Source: Natronosalvus rutilus (GTDB lineage: Archaea; Halobacteriota; Halobacteria; Halobacteriales; Natrialbaceae). Taken from it: a stretch of 58,468 bases of DNA. Under the pieces are notes generated by a model, which saw nothing but the letters and a program-made list of their open reading frames with translations, made no database searches and was not told the origin of the DNA. Below are positions 15,921 to 23,053 of the stretch, one piece after another (position 1 is the stretch's first letter; each line of letters opens with the position of its first letter). Both the position numbers and the translations under genes were made by a program. The stretch lies in contig NZ_CP100358.1 in the NCBI RefSeq assembly GCF_024204665.1, positions 1 to 58,468 of the forward strand. Direction: 5' to 3'.

Positions 15921-16478
15921 TCAGGCCCGCTCGATGGGCATCTTTCGCGGGTCGAAGTCAGCCTCGAGGGTGAGGGTAGCGTCGTCTATCTGCTCCTGGA
16001 GGAACTCCCGTTCGAACGGGAGGGTGTACTTCGAGCCGAGCTTCTCCGGGTCACCGATGTACACCCAGACTCCCAGCGGGCCTTCGACGCGCTTGTACAG
16101 GTGAGGCGTGCCTTCGTACCGGTCGAGATTCCGCAGGCGACCGGTCGTCACCTTGTGGACCTCGCCGCAGACGGTGTGATCCGGGCTCGGGATCAGCGTG
16201 GGGAACTGGCCGGTGTCGTCTTTGGTGAAGCCTTTGAGCTCGGCGTCGTAGCCGGAGCCGTTCCGCAGCGTCCCGTACACGAACACGTACTCGATCTCCT
16301 CTTGATCTTCCTCGGGCGTCAGCGGGACGATTTCGTGAGGTTCGCCGTCCCAGGAGCCGTCCTCGAGGACGTTCGCGTGGGTTCCGCACACCGGCCGGCC
16401 TTCGTCGTCGCGGAAGGTCGCGGTGTGATCGTTCCAGCACAGTTCGCAGAGTGTTTCGTCCGATGTGGTCACATTCAT
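15921..16478 (-). CDS. GGCT/AIG2-like cyclotransferase with zinc N-terminus
   Basis: This is a 185-residue protein. Residues 10-35 carry CELC and CGTH, a probable zinc knuckle. Residues 64-145 are a gamma-glutamylcyclotransferase/AIG2 fold: the hallmark YGTLR (68-72), the strand CGEVHKVT, and LDRYEGTPHLYKR with Glu122 in the catalytic position. Such enzymes cleave gamma-glutamyl amides by forming 5-oxoproline. Together with the amidoligase and class II amidotransferase at 33947-35561, which use the same promoter module, it completes a set that comparative genomics has linked to amide-bond synthesis and removal. The substrate is unknown. Confidence 0.8.
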   Translation of the reverse strand: MNVTTSDETLCELCWNDHTATFRDDEGRPVCGTHANVLEDGSWDGEPHEIVPLTPEEDQEEIEYVFVYGTLRNGSGYDAELKGFTKDDTGQFPTLIPSPDHTVCGEVHKVTTGRLRNLDRYEGTPHLYKRVEGPLGVWVYIGDPEKLGSKYTLPFEREFLQEQIDDATLTLEADFDPRKMPIERA

Positions 16479-16547
16479 AGCCTGTTACCTCGGTGCAGGT
16501 GAACGATAGACCGCGTTCACCTTAAGGGTTGTCGCTCGTGGTTAACC
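16479..16547 (-). promoter_or_regulatory. Shared promoter module, copy 2
   Basis: It drives the GGCT/AIG2-like gene. GTTAACCACG is here GGTTAACCACGAGCGAC, followed by AACCCTTAAGG and GGTAACAGGCTATG. Confidence 0.8.
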
Positions 16548-16677
16548 GGCAGAAGAGCCGGCGGGTCCCAGGGCGGATAGGTGTGACAGTCCTGGGCAGT
16601 TGAATTATCAGCCGGGGGATGGATAAGAGTGAGCCGTGGGTGTGGAGTGAAAGTGAAAGTGAAACTCCGGTTCGCGA

Positions 16678-16944
16678 TCAGTTGGAGACGGTGCTCCGAA
16701 GGAGTACCTCGCCGTCGGCCGTGATCGCCTCGTTCGGCCCGCCGAGCTTGGGGAGGCTCGCCTCGATCTGCTCGCGGTCCTTCTCGGTGGGCGTCAGCGT
16801 GCCGGCGGTCGTGTCGTAGACGTTGAAGCGGTCACACGCGCCGGCCGTCTCGCGGGCGGTCGCCTCGTCGGAGCCTTCGACGTAGACCCTCATCCGGGTC
16901 GCGCCGGCCCCTTTGTCGGGGAAGCAGGCGGAGTACCAGGTCAT
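16678..16944 (-). CDS. Hypothetical protein
   Basis: This is an 88-residue protein. The strand-rich start MTWYSACFPDKGAGATRMRVYVEG is followed by EATARETAGACDRFNVYD, giving a small alpha/beta fold reminiscent of single-domain phage proteins of unknown function. It begins one base after the stop of the upstream zinc mini-protein and is co-transcribed with it. About 130 bases downstream (16548-16677) hold no gene. Confidence 0.55.
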   Translation of the reverse strand: MTWYSACFPDKGAGATRMRVYVEGSDEATARETAGACDRFNVYDTTAGTLTPTEKDREQIEASLPKLGGPNEAITADGEVLLRSTVSN

Positions 16945-16945
16945 G

Positions 16946-17119
16946 TTAGGCCGCCCCCGTTCCGATGTGGATCAGGCCGCAGTTCTCACAGTCGATGCCG
17001 TAGTCAGCGTCGGCCTCGCCCGGGACGTCGGTGACGATGGTGATGGCCCCGCCGCAGTCCATGCAGCCGGAGTCGTTCGGTTCGTCGCGTACTTCGCGCG
17101 GTTGTGGTCTCGTTCTCAT
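16946..17119 (-). CDS. 57-residue zinc-ribbon mini-protein
   Basis: This gene encodes 57 residues with CMDC (about 19-22) and CENC (about 44-47), a classic zinc-ribbon spacing. Its ATG lies at the end of promoter module copy 3, which fixes the start. It is one of a group of short Cys-paired proteins placed first behind this module. Such mini-proteins are abundant in haloarchaea and often act in regulation; the specific role is unknown. Confidence 0.65.
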   Translation of the reverse strand: MRTRPQPREVRDEPNDSGCMDCGGAITIVTDVPGEADADYGIDCENCGLIHIGTGAA

Positions 17120-17185
17120 AGCCTGTTGACCTCAACTAATCGATGGACGGCTTCTACCTTAAGGGTTGTCCTTCGTGGTTAACCG
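17120..17185 (-). promoter_or_regulatory. Shared promoter module, copy 3
   Basis: This is a near-consensus copy, CGGTTAACCACGAAGGACAA, CCCTTAAGG, then GAGGTCAACAGGCTATG. It drives 16946-17119 and 16678-16944. It overlaps the 3' end of the DpdA-like gene by a few bases. Confidence 0.85.
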
Positions 17186-18261
17186 TTGAGTGGTGCGGTT
17201 TCGGGGTCGTACATTGGGTGGTCCGGGTTCATGGTGTGATCCCGTAGGGTGAGGATGAGCCGGTCGCAGTACCGGCAGGCCCCGGTCTGATCTGCCAGGT
17301 AGTTCGGGTTGACGAGCTCACCGCAGCGGCACTTCGCGATGGGGTACGGCTTCTCCCGGAGGTCGGCATCGGTGAAGTCGGCGAGGCTCTTGACCGTGAT
17401 CGGGTGACCGTCACCGTCGACGGCGTCGAGTTGCTCGAGGACGTCAGCGCGGTAGGACTGATAGGCCCGGGTGATCCGGTCCCAGGTGTAGCGGTGGCCT
17501 TCGGTTGAGGCGTTCGACTCGGCGTCCATCCGGACGGCGTAGTCCCAGGCGTTGCTGTCGACGGAGTCCAGCGCCATCACGACGTCAGGGAACCGGAGGA
17601 CCGTCTTTTTCACGCCGAAGGCGTGGAGCCGGCATCGGTCTGGCAGCGCCTCGCTCACCTGGAGGATGGTCGACCGGATTTCCTCGTCAGCGTTCCGCCG
17701 GCAGACCGAGCCGATGCCGACGTGATCTGACAGCAGGCCGTGCTCGCGGTAGTAGTCCAGGTGCTCGAGGTACTCCGGGACGGTGTAGCCTTGGAGGACA
17801 CTGACGGGTTCGGCTTCTACGCCGATCTCCTCGGCGAGCTCGAGGCATTCGACGTGGTCACGGATGGTCCACTCCTGGTGTTGGCGGGCGGTCCGGCCGT
17901 GCTTTCGCAGGACCTTACTCTCGCACGCCCAGTCCCGCAGCGCGTACCGGTCGATGGTCACGCCGTCGCGTTGCTCGTGTTCGCGGATGAACTCGAGGTA
18001 CTCCCTGATCGGGTCCTCGTACTCGCTGTTGCCGAGCAGCGTGCTGTAGCCGCCGGAGTCGATGAACCACTCCGGGCCGGGCCAGGGCTTGTTCGCCCGG
18101 GTGGCGAACGAGACCATACACGACTCGGGGGCCGGGACGTCACCGAGGGCGAGGGTCTGACCGTGAGCCTCGACGGTGTCGTCGCGTTCGGCTTCGCGTA
18201 GCGCCTTCCGGGAGCCGCCGCTCGATACCGTCCAAAAGAACCGCAGGTTGTCGTGAATCAT
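17179..18261 (-). CDS. dpdA: DpdA-like DNA transglycosylase (TGT fold)
   Basis: This 360-residue TIM-barrel protein is of the tRNA-guanine transglycosylase superfamily, in its phage DNA branch. FIDSGGYS (66-73) carries the catalytic Asp68. SVLQGYTVPEYL (154-165), GIGSVCRRN (182-190), LHAFGVK (212-218) and LDSVDSNAW (231-239) follow the order of DpdA. A zinc-like CRC...CRYC cluster lies at 311-332. DpdA enzymes exchange guanine in DNA for 7-deazaguanine bases such as preQ0, protecting viral DNA from restriction. No preQ0 synthesis genes are visible; a haloarchaeal host makes preQ0 for archaeosine and could supply it. It is cotranscribed behind 18279-18485. Confidence 0.78.
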   Translation of the reverse strand: MIHDNLRFFWTVSSGGSRKALREAERDDTVEAHGQTLALGDVPAPESCMVSFATRANKPWPGPEWFIDSGGYSTLLGNSEYEDPIREYLEFIREHEQRDGVTIDRYALRDWACESKVLRKHGRTARQHQEWTIRDHVECLELAEEIGVEAEPVSVLQGYTVPEYLEHLDYYREHGLLSDHVGIGSVCRRNADEEIRSTILQVSEALPDRCRLHAFGVKKTVLRFPDVVMALDSVDSNAWDYAVRMDAESNASTEGHRYTWDRITRAYQSYRADVLEQLDAVDGDGHPITVKSLADFTDADLREKPYPIAKCRCGELVNPNYLADQTGACRYCDRLILTLRDHTMNPDHPMYDPETAPLNG

Positions 18262-18278
18262 GGGCCGGGGTTCCGCCG

Positions 18279-18485
18279 TCAGTTCCCGGCGATGTCCCGC
18301 GCGATCTCCTCGCGTGGCGTGTCGTCCGTCTTCTTGACGAACCGCTTGGGGTACTCCTTCCCGCAGCCCCGGCAGTCGACGTAGACTTCGTCGGTCGTCT
18401 CGGTCTCGTCTTCGGTCCAGTACACCAGCTCCTCCTCATCGCAGCCGGAGCAGGTCGCGTCGGTTAGTGTGTATGCAACGTTCAT
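18279..18485 (-). CDS. Zinc-ribbon mini-protein
   Basis: This 68-residue protein has CSGC (12-15) and CRGC (38-41) around an acidic Thr/Glu strand, ending in a basic helix KRFVKKTDD. The ATG lies at the end of promoter module copy 4. The DpdA-like gene follows 17 bases downstream on the same strand, so the pair is a two-gene operon. Function is unknown; a DNA or RNA adaptor for the modification enzyme is conceivable. Confidence 0.65.
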   Translation of the reverse strand: MNVAYTLTDATCSGCDEEELVYWTEDETETTDEVYVDCRGCGKEYPKRFVKKTDDTPREEIARDIAGN

Positions 18486-18552
18486 AGCCTGTTGACCTCT
18501 ATCTAATCGATGGACGGCTTCTACCTTAAGGGTTGTCCTTCGTGGTTAACCG
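18486..18552 (-). promoter_or_regulatory. Shared promoter module, copy 4
   Basis: GGTTAACCACGAAGGACAAC, CCCTTAAGG and GAGGTCAACAGGCTATG drive the zinc mini-protein and DpdA-like gene. Confidence 0.85.
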
Positions 18553-18567
18553 TAGGGGGAGAAGGCG

Positions 18568-18909
18568 TCAGGTGACCGCGGGGCTCGCGGCCGGCATGTC
18601 CAGGCCCGGCCCGCCGTCGTCGTCGTCGAAGTCGTCCAGGTTCGTCTGGTCAGAATGCAGCCACGGCGTCTCCTCGTCGCAGTACTTCCCCCGGCCACGG
18701 CGAAAAAATCGGGCCCGGCAGGGCTTCGAGCAGAACCGGAGCATTTCCTTGTTGTTGTGCCCGAAGCCCAGGGAGATTCGCTTCTGTACACGGTCGCCCC
18801 GGGGGATCACCTCGAGGTCGAGCTCACAATACTGGCAGACGTCGCGGTCCTCGGGAGCAATCAGGGCCCCGTTGTTGACCGTATCGAGTTCTCGTTGAGT
18901 CTCTCGCAT
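18568..18909 (-). CDS. Zinc-binding protein
   Basis: This 113-residue protein has CQYC (25-28) and CSKPC (about 60-64) embedded in basic segments FGHNNKEMLRF and RARFFRRGRGKYC. The tail is Asp-rich. The Cys-x2-Cys and CSxxC features recall HNH-adjacent or MYM-type zinc fingers, without a clear nuclease His. It sits alone behind module copy 5. Confidence 0.6.
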   Translation of the reverse strand: MRETQRELDTVNNGALIAPEDRDVCQYCELDLEVIPRGDRVQKRISLGFGHNNKEMLRFCSKPCRARFFRRGRGKYCDEETPWLHSDQTNLDDFDDDDGGPGLDMPAASPAVT

Positions 18910-18975
18910 AGCCTGTTACCTCGAGCTCGTCCATGCACGAGCCCCGCTTTAAGGGTTGTCCCTCGTAGTTATCCG
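18910..18975 (-). promoter_or_regulatory. Shared promoter module, copy 5 (variant operator)
   Basis: The operator reads GGATAACTACGAGGGACAAC, differing from GTTAACCACG at two positions. The TATA-like region is CCCTTAAAG and the start block is GGTAACAGGCTATG. Confidence 0.7.
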
Positions 18976-19032
18976 CCACGGGTGGCGGTTTCCAGAAGTC
19001 GGCCGGCTGGTCGCTGAAGTATAGCCTGGGGA

Positions 19033-19290
19033 TCAGGCCGCGTCCGCGGTGACGTTGAGCGCCTGGAAGCGGCCGTCCTCGGTGACGGTCACCGTCCCGA
19101 TCTCGAGCCGGCGGGTCTCGTCGGGGGTCGCCTTGGCCGCCCCGATCAGGTCCGAAAAGTCCTCCCGGCCGTGGAGGGCGTTCTCCGCGCGGTCCAGGAC
19201 GGTGTACGGGAGCGTCTCGTCCTCGAGCGTGAGGAACGCCCACTCGTCGACCTCGTCGTAGATCAGGACCGCGTCGACGTCGACGGTCAT
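19033..19290 (-). CDS. Hypothetical protein
   Basis: This is an 85-residue acidic alpha/beta protein: a strand pair DAVLIYDEVDEWAFLTLED, a helix around YTVLDRAENALHG, and a C-terminal strand IGTVTVTEDGRFQAL. It overlaps the stop of 19287-19523 by 4 bases and is last in the three-gene cassette. Not recognised. Confidence 0.5.
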   Translation of the reverse strand: MTVDVDAVLIYDEVDEWAFLTLEDETLPYTVLDRAENALHGREDFSDLIGAAKATPDETRRLEIGTVTVTEDGRFQALNVTADAA

Positions 19291-19523
19291 GCGTTACCCC
19301 GCCGTCGCTCCTCGAGGTCCTGCCTGACCATGACCTCGAGCGTGGGCATCTGTCGGATGGTGGCGTTGACCGCCTCCTTCATCGCGTTGTGCGGGCGGTC
19401 GAGCGGCCGGCGGTCGTCACACTTCTGGAGTTGCTCCATTACCACGGCGTAGGCCCGGGCGTGATCGCCCTGCTGGTGAGCTCCGGGAGCCGCCATGTAC
19501 GTGAAGGGTCGGTCTCCCCGCAT
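19287..19523 (-). CDS. Hypothetical helical protein
   Basis: This is a 78-residue basic, helical protein with an HQQGDHARAYAVVMEQLQK segment and a C-terminal helix VMVRQDLEERRRG. It starts immediately after the stop of 19524-19811, so it is translated as part of the same operon. No family was recognised. Confidence 0.5.
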   Translation of the reverse strand: MRGDRPFTYMAAPGAHQQGDHARAYAVVMEQLQKCDDRRPLDRPHNAMKEAVNATIRQMPTLEVMVRQDLEERRRGNA

Positions 19524-19811
19524 TCACGCCTCCAGGTAGTACTCCGCGAATTCTTCGAATTGGCCGTCCTCGCGGAGGGTTGCGAACCAGGTCATTCGCT
19601 CGCTGACGAGCGTACCGGCCATCTTCGGGACGTTGTCGTAGCTGACCGTGACGTCGGTGTGGGCCAGGACGCTCCAGGCGTCCATGAGACTTCGGCCGTC
19701 GGCCTTCTCTTCCATCCGGCGGAAGCGCGGGCCCGCCAGGCGTTCGACTTCGTCCAGGAGTTGCTCGGTCAGTTCGTCGTCGTTCCGTGGGATTTCTGGG
19801 TCTGCGTTCAT
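19524..19811 (-). CDS. Hypothetical protein, first gene of cassette
   Basis: This is a 95-residue acidic, mostly helical protein (LTEQLLDEVERLAG, RSLMDAWSVLAHTD, ERMTWFATLREDG, FEEFAEYYLEA). The ATG is set by module copy 6. It heads a three-gene cassette with 19287-19523 and 19033-19290. Function is unknown. Confidence 0.55.
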   Translation of the reverse strand: MNADPEIPRNDDELTEQLLDEVERLAGPRFRRMEEKADGRSLMDAWSVLAHTDVTVSYDNVPKMAGTLVSERMTWFATLREDGQFEEFAEYYLEA

Positions 19812-19877
19812 AGCCTGTTGACCTCAACTAATCCATAGACAGCTTCTGCCTTAAGGGTTGTCCTTCGTGGTTAACCG
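19812..19877 (-). promoter_or_regulatory. Shared promoter module, copy 6
   Basis: CGGTTAACCACGAAGGACAA, CCCTTAAGG and GAGGTCAACAGGCTATG. It drives three hypothetical genes. Confidence 0.85.
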
Positions 19878-19914
19878 CGGGCCAAAAAAAGAGGCGGGTC
19901 AGTGGTGAGCGAGA

Positions 19915-20976
19915 CTAATGCCGGGTCTCGAAGTAGCTGACGGCCTGGGACACCATGTCCGAGGTGCAGTAGCTGACGTAATCGCCCAGTGGGCCACTAT
20001 CGGGCGACCAATCACCGCTGGGCGAATCCCCGCGGCAGAAGCTGCTCGCGAAGACGTCCTCCATCGCGGTGAGGGTCTTCTTCCCGCCCGCGCTGGTGAC
20101 GTAGTTGTCGTTGCCGTTGTGGATGCCCTCGGCGAGCTCCCAGTCGCGGTCCGTGTCGTAGATGTCCGTTCCCGGTGGCGTGTTGACCGTCTGCCAGTGG
20201 CCGTCGTCCCGGCACCGGATCAGCGTGTGAACCAGCATGGACGTGAGTCGGCCGACGCAGTAGTCAGCAATCCGAACCCGGGCGTGAGCGTAGTCGTTGG
20301 AGTGCTGGTCACCGGCGACCTTGTCGGCAATGATCGGGTGCCACCTGCTCGAGGACATGGCCGGGTCGGTCCGCGGCCCGTCGTGGTGTTCGTCGCTTCC
20401 GGAGCCCTCCCAGTCGCTCATCTGGTTCTGGTGGACGTCACCTACGTCCCACACGTAGGTCACGTTGTCACCGAGCGAGGTCGTGTTGAGGGCGTCGTCG
20501 AGGACGTCCAGCGTGGGCTCGTAGATCGCGTAGCTGTTATCGCCCCATCCCGTGTGACCGTCGTAGTCTTCGAACCAGCCCCCGTCGTACTCGTAGAAGT
20601 ACGCCGTGGCTCCCATGAGATAGTTCGACTTGCTGACGAGGTCCGAGATCACTTTCTGGCAGTGATCGGCCTCGGCGTCGATGAACTCATCGAAGGGGGT
20701 GTAATCCCCGAGATGCGATTCGGGAATCATCACTCGGAACGTCGCGCTGGAGTCGTGACTCGTGTCGCCAGCGTCGACGTATTTGGTGTGGAGATTCACG
20801 TCGAGGTCGTAGGGTGACTTCGACGCTGTTGCGTTGCCGGTAGTTCCGATCAGGCCCGCGCCTGCAAGTGTCGATACCGCTGCGGTCTTTCGAAGGAAGT
20901 TTCGTCTTTCCATTGACGTGTCGCTGTCGCGTAATTTGGTCTTAGAGCGATTCTTCTGACGTTCTGACTCTCTCAT
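19915..20976 (-). CDS. Tat-secreted protein, paralog 1
   Basis: This 353-residue protein has a twin-arginine signal peptide: MERRNFLRKTAAV, then a hydrophobic stretch to about residue 52 (NATA-S). The mature part (about 300 residues) is acidic and Cys/His-containing, with DYAHARVRIADYCVGRLTSML and YCTSDMVSQAV. It shares overall size, promoter module, MRES start and an H-x5-H-x-RV core with the protein at 21139-22092. Tat export implies folding before export to the outside of the cell. Role is unknown; a secreted hydrolase, adhesin or defence modulator is possible. Confidence 0.7.
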   Translation of the reverse strand: MRESERQKNRSKTKLRDSDTSMERRNFLRKTAAVSTLAGAGLIGTTGNATASKSPYDLDVNLHTKYVDAGDTSHDSSATFRVMIPESHLGDYTPFDEFIDAEADHCQKVISDLVSKSNYLMGATAYFYEYDGGWFEDYDGHTGWGDNSYAIYEPTLDVLDDALNTTSLGDNVTYVWDVGDVHQNQMSDWEGSGSDEHHDGPRTDPAMSSSRWHPIIADKVAGDQHSNDYAHARVRIADYCVGRLTSMLVHTLIRCRDDGHWQTVNTPPGTDIYDTDRDWELAEGIHNGNDNYVTSAGGKKTLTAMEDVFASSFCRGDSPSGDWSPDSGPLGDYVSYCTSDMVSQAVSYFETRH

Positions 20977-21047
20977 AGCCTGTTACCTCACCTGCAACCA
21001 GTGCATGGACAGAGGGTGTATTAAGCGTTGTCGTTCGTGGTTAACCG
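20977..21047 (-). promoter_or_regulatory. Shared promoter module, copy 7
   Basis: GGTTAACCACGAACGACAAC is followed by TATA-like GCTTAATACAC, then GGTGAGGTAACAGGCTATG. The TATA-like block is changed from CCCTTAAGG, as in copy 8; both drive Tat-secreted paralogs. Confidence 0.8.
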
Positions 21048-21138
21048 TATAGTAATTGTCATATCTGTGAGGAGGAATACCAGACACCAGACCGCGAAAA
21101 AATGGGCTCAACGGCGGGCCGCCCGCCGCGTTCAGTGA

Positions 21139-22092
21139 TTACCTGAAGTAATCGGCCGCATCGCGGATGAGGAATGACGTGCAGGCCGTGATCTGCCGAA
21201 GGTACTCGTCACCGAGCTGGTAGTCGCTGGGCACGGTGCTGCCCCCGCAGCTCCCGTCCTCGTTGTTCATCTCCGGCTTCGAGTAGATCCCCATCGCCGT
21301 GGGGGCCCACTTGTCGCCCGAGGTGTTCACCGACCTCGCGGCTTCGTAGTGGTAGGTGTTCCCTCGGTCGGGAACATTCTCATAGAGGTCGTTCCACTCG
21401 CCGAAAGCATTGACTCGCGTGAGTGCCATGAGCGCCCCTCGAGTCAGCCGTCCCGTGACGACCTCCCCGTTGGTAACGCGGACGTGCATGTTGTTGTGAC
21501 CGAGCCCGTCGTCTCCGGGGAAGCCGGTGATCGGCGGGTAAATGTCGCTGCTCGTGAGCGCAGGGTCACAGACGTTGACGAGGTTCTCCGCGCACTGAAC
21601 GTTGCAGTCCCCGCCGTAGCTGTCGACTTCGTCGCAGTTCCAGACCTTGATCCGGTCGTTGCCATCAGTCCAGTGATCGCTGATGATGCCGTCAAGTTCC
21701 TGGAGGGAGATGTCCCAGCTCATTGACGAGTCGTGGTCGTAACAGTAGAGCGCCAGACCGTCGAAGTCGGAATCGCCAGCAAGATTCCAGTAATCACCGA
21801 ACGTGTCCTCGGCGTGGTCGAAGGCGGTCTGGGCGTTGTTGTTCTCGTAGCGAGCCATCAACTGAATCTTGGCGACGTTCGCGCCTGACGTGTTGCCCCA
21901 GGTGGCGCTGTCAATGAAGTTGAAGTTGGTGCTCGCGGCCGCCGTTCCCACGATACCAATAGTTGCTCCCGATGCCGCTGCCGCTCGAAGGAAGTTCCGT
22001 CGATTGATGTTGTTGTCAGATCCTTTCATGGATTCTTCTAACCGCTGTAATTTGTTCGCAGAGCTATTCTCCGCCGTATCTGACTCTCTCAT
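21139..22092 (-). CDS. Tat-secreted protein, paralog 2
   Basis: This is a 317-residue protein. The N-terminus has a Tat signal: NRRNFLRAAAASGATIGIV to a cleavage region near AAAST. The mature acidic domain contains Cys pairs (CDEVDSYGGDCNVQC) and HNNMHVRVTNGEVVTGRLTRG, aligning with the paralog at 19915-20976. The MRES start and identical promoter type support a gene duplication that included the promoter. Exported viral proteins of unknown function are candidates for cell-surface effects such as superinfection exclusion or host-surface degradation. Confidence 0.7.
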   Translation of the reverse strand: MRESDTAENSSANKLQRLEESMKGSDNNINRRNFLRAAAASGATIGIVGTAAASTNFNFIDSATWGNTSGANVAKIQLMARYENNNAQTAFDHAEDTFGDYWNLAGDSDFDGLALYCYDHDSSMSWDISLQELDGIISDHWTDGNDRIKVWNCDEVDSYGGDCNVQCAENLVNVCDPALTSSDIYPPITGFPGDDGLGHNNMHVRVTNGEVVTGRLTRGALMALTRVNAFGEWNDLYENVPDRGNTYHYEAARSVNTSGDKWAPTAMGIYSKPEMNNEDGSCGGSTVPSDYQLGDEYLRQITACTSFLIRDAADYFR

Positions 22093-22163
22093 AGCCTGTT
22101 ACCTCACCTGCAACCAGTGCATGGACCGGGGGTATATTAAGCGTTGTCCCACGTGGTTAACCG
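22093..22163 (-). promoter_or_regulatory. Shared promoter module, copy 8
   Basis: GGTTAACCACGTGGGACAAC, then CGCTTAATATACC and GGTGAGGTAACAGGCTATG. It drives Tat-secreted paralog 2. Sequence upstream of the operator (ACTATAC) is shared with copy 7. Confidence 0.8.
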
Positions 22164-22210
22164 TATAGTAGCTGTCATATTTCTTCTTGTGTATGCTTAC
22201 CTGTATGGTA

Positions 22211-22226
22211 TATTTGCTTACGGATA
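22211..22226 (+). repeat. TATTTGCTTACGGATA motif
   Basis: This resembles the palindrome TATTCGCTTACGAATA at 14492-14507 and lies just upstream of the orphan promoter copy, so it may be a second operator. Confidence 0.35.
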
Positions 22227-22252
22227 TCCACGTAGGACAACCCTTAAGGGGA
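22227..22252 (+). promoter_or_regulatory. Shared promoter module, orphan copy 9
   Basis: This is a plus-strand core with TATCCACGTAGGACAACCC and CCCTTAAGG, but no start block or coding frame downstream. It points into a structured non-coding stretch. Confidence 0.7.
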
Positions 22253-22269
22253 CGTCTGTCCTCGGACGT

Positions 22270-22500
22270 GGGGGAGTTCGACTTCCGACCACCGCGCGGT
22301 TCCGCTGTATAGAAGTCGGAAATTCGCTATTCGCCCGATTTCACGGGGGACAGACCCCAAAAGTACCGTTTCCGTTTGATTCCTCGCCAGGGGGTATCAT
22401 ACACGGAGGGGCTCCGTCGGCACTCGAGGCGAACGTGCGCGACTGTGGGCCCGCTGTCGGTCGGCAGAATTCGGGGAGGACAGGCCGCGAGAAGGCGGGT
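22270..22500 (+). ncRNA. Putative structured non-coding RNA
   Basis: No credible gene lies here, yet a module copy ends about 20 bases upstream, predicting a transcript starting near 22270. The stretch is rich in complementary segments. CGACTTC (22279-22285) pairs with GAAGTCG (22312-22318) around an ACCGCGCGGT loop. GGGG/CCCC pairs around 22346-22358. A perfect ACGGAG-GGG-CTCCGT hairpin (22403-22417) is nested inside CCTCG (22382-22386)/CGAGG (22425-22429). It converges on the ASCH gene. A decayed gene with a relic promoter is the alternative. Confidence 0.5.
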
Positions 22501-22507
22501 CTCGTCG

Positions 22508-22852
22508 TCAGTCCGGGCGGTCCCGGCCGACGTATTCGAATTCGATCACCCACACCACTTTCTCGGGGTCCCAGGAGCCCTCACCGTACACGAGCTCGTA
22601 GCCGGCCCGGAAGTCAGCGAGGTCCTCGTAGTCACCCTCCGCCCGGGCGTCCTCGTCGGTCATGTCCCCGAGCGCCTGCTGGTAGACGTCGTCGACGCGA
22701 ATGTAGCAGTCAGCCTCGTCGTGACTCGTGAACATTTCCGTCGACGCGATGTACACGCCGTCCGGTTTGGCCTGCCGGCGTTCCCATTCCCGACGGGTGA
22801 CGGTTTTCGAGCCCGACCTGATCTGCTCCATGTGGTAGTCCTTGAATAGCAT
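22508..22852 (-). CDS. ASCH-domain protein
   Basis: This is a 114-residue protein of the ASCH (PUA-like) type. It opens with LFKDYHMEQIRSGSKTVTRR, a pattern typical of ASCH where the SKTVTRR segment contributes to a nucleic-acid groove. Strands YIRVDDVYQQALGDMTDEDA and a closing VVWVIEFEYV follow. ASCH proteins are thought to bind RNA or modified bases, and some hydrolyse modified cytidines. Its neighbours are zinc proteins and a C5 methyltransferase, suggesting nucleic-acid modification. Length is normal. Confidence 0.7.
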   Translation of the reverse strand: MLFKDYHMEQIRSGSKTVTRREWERRQAKPDGVYIASTEMFTSHDEADCYIRVDDVYQQALGDMTDEDARAEGDYEDLADFRAGYELVYGEGSWDPEKVVWVIEFEYVGRDRPD

Positions 22853-23053
22853 TTACCTGACCACCATCGATGGCCCGCCTTCTTCAAATTCCTCCTCGTG
22901 ATCGCACCATTCGCATTCCGCGGCCTTCACTCGGAAGAACGCAGAAAGCTCGGTCGGGACCAGGTAGTGGTGATCGCGGTCGCAGGCCCACTCCTGGTAG
23001 CGGGTTAGGTTGAACCGCTCGGCGAGGGTGTGAACGAAGCGTGGAGGTTTCAT
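22853..23053 (-). CDS. Zinc mini-protein
   Basis: This is a 66-residue protein with CDRDHHYLVP and CEWCDHEEEF elements, together a likely zinc site (about residues 24-50). It is translated just upstream of the ASCH gene and overlaps the neighbour at 23050. Function is unknown. Confidence 0.5.
   Translation of the reverse strand: MKPPRFVHTLAERFNLTRYQEWACDRDHHYLVPTELSAFFRVKAAECEWCDHEEEFEEGGPSMVVR

Noticed and set aside
22144-22731. 195-codon plus-strand frame through the orphan promoter region
   Set aside because: It begins inside module copy 8, crosses the module core and overlaps the ASCH gene antisense; Arg/Pro-rich composition.
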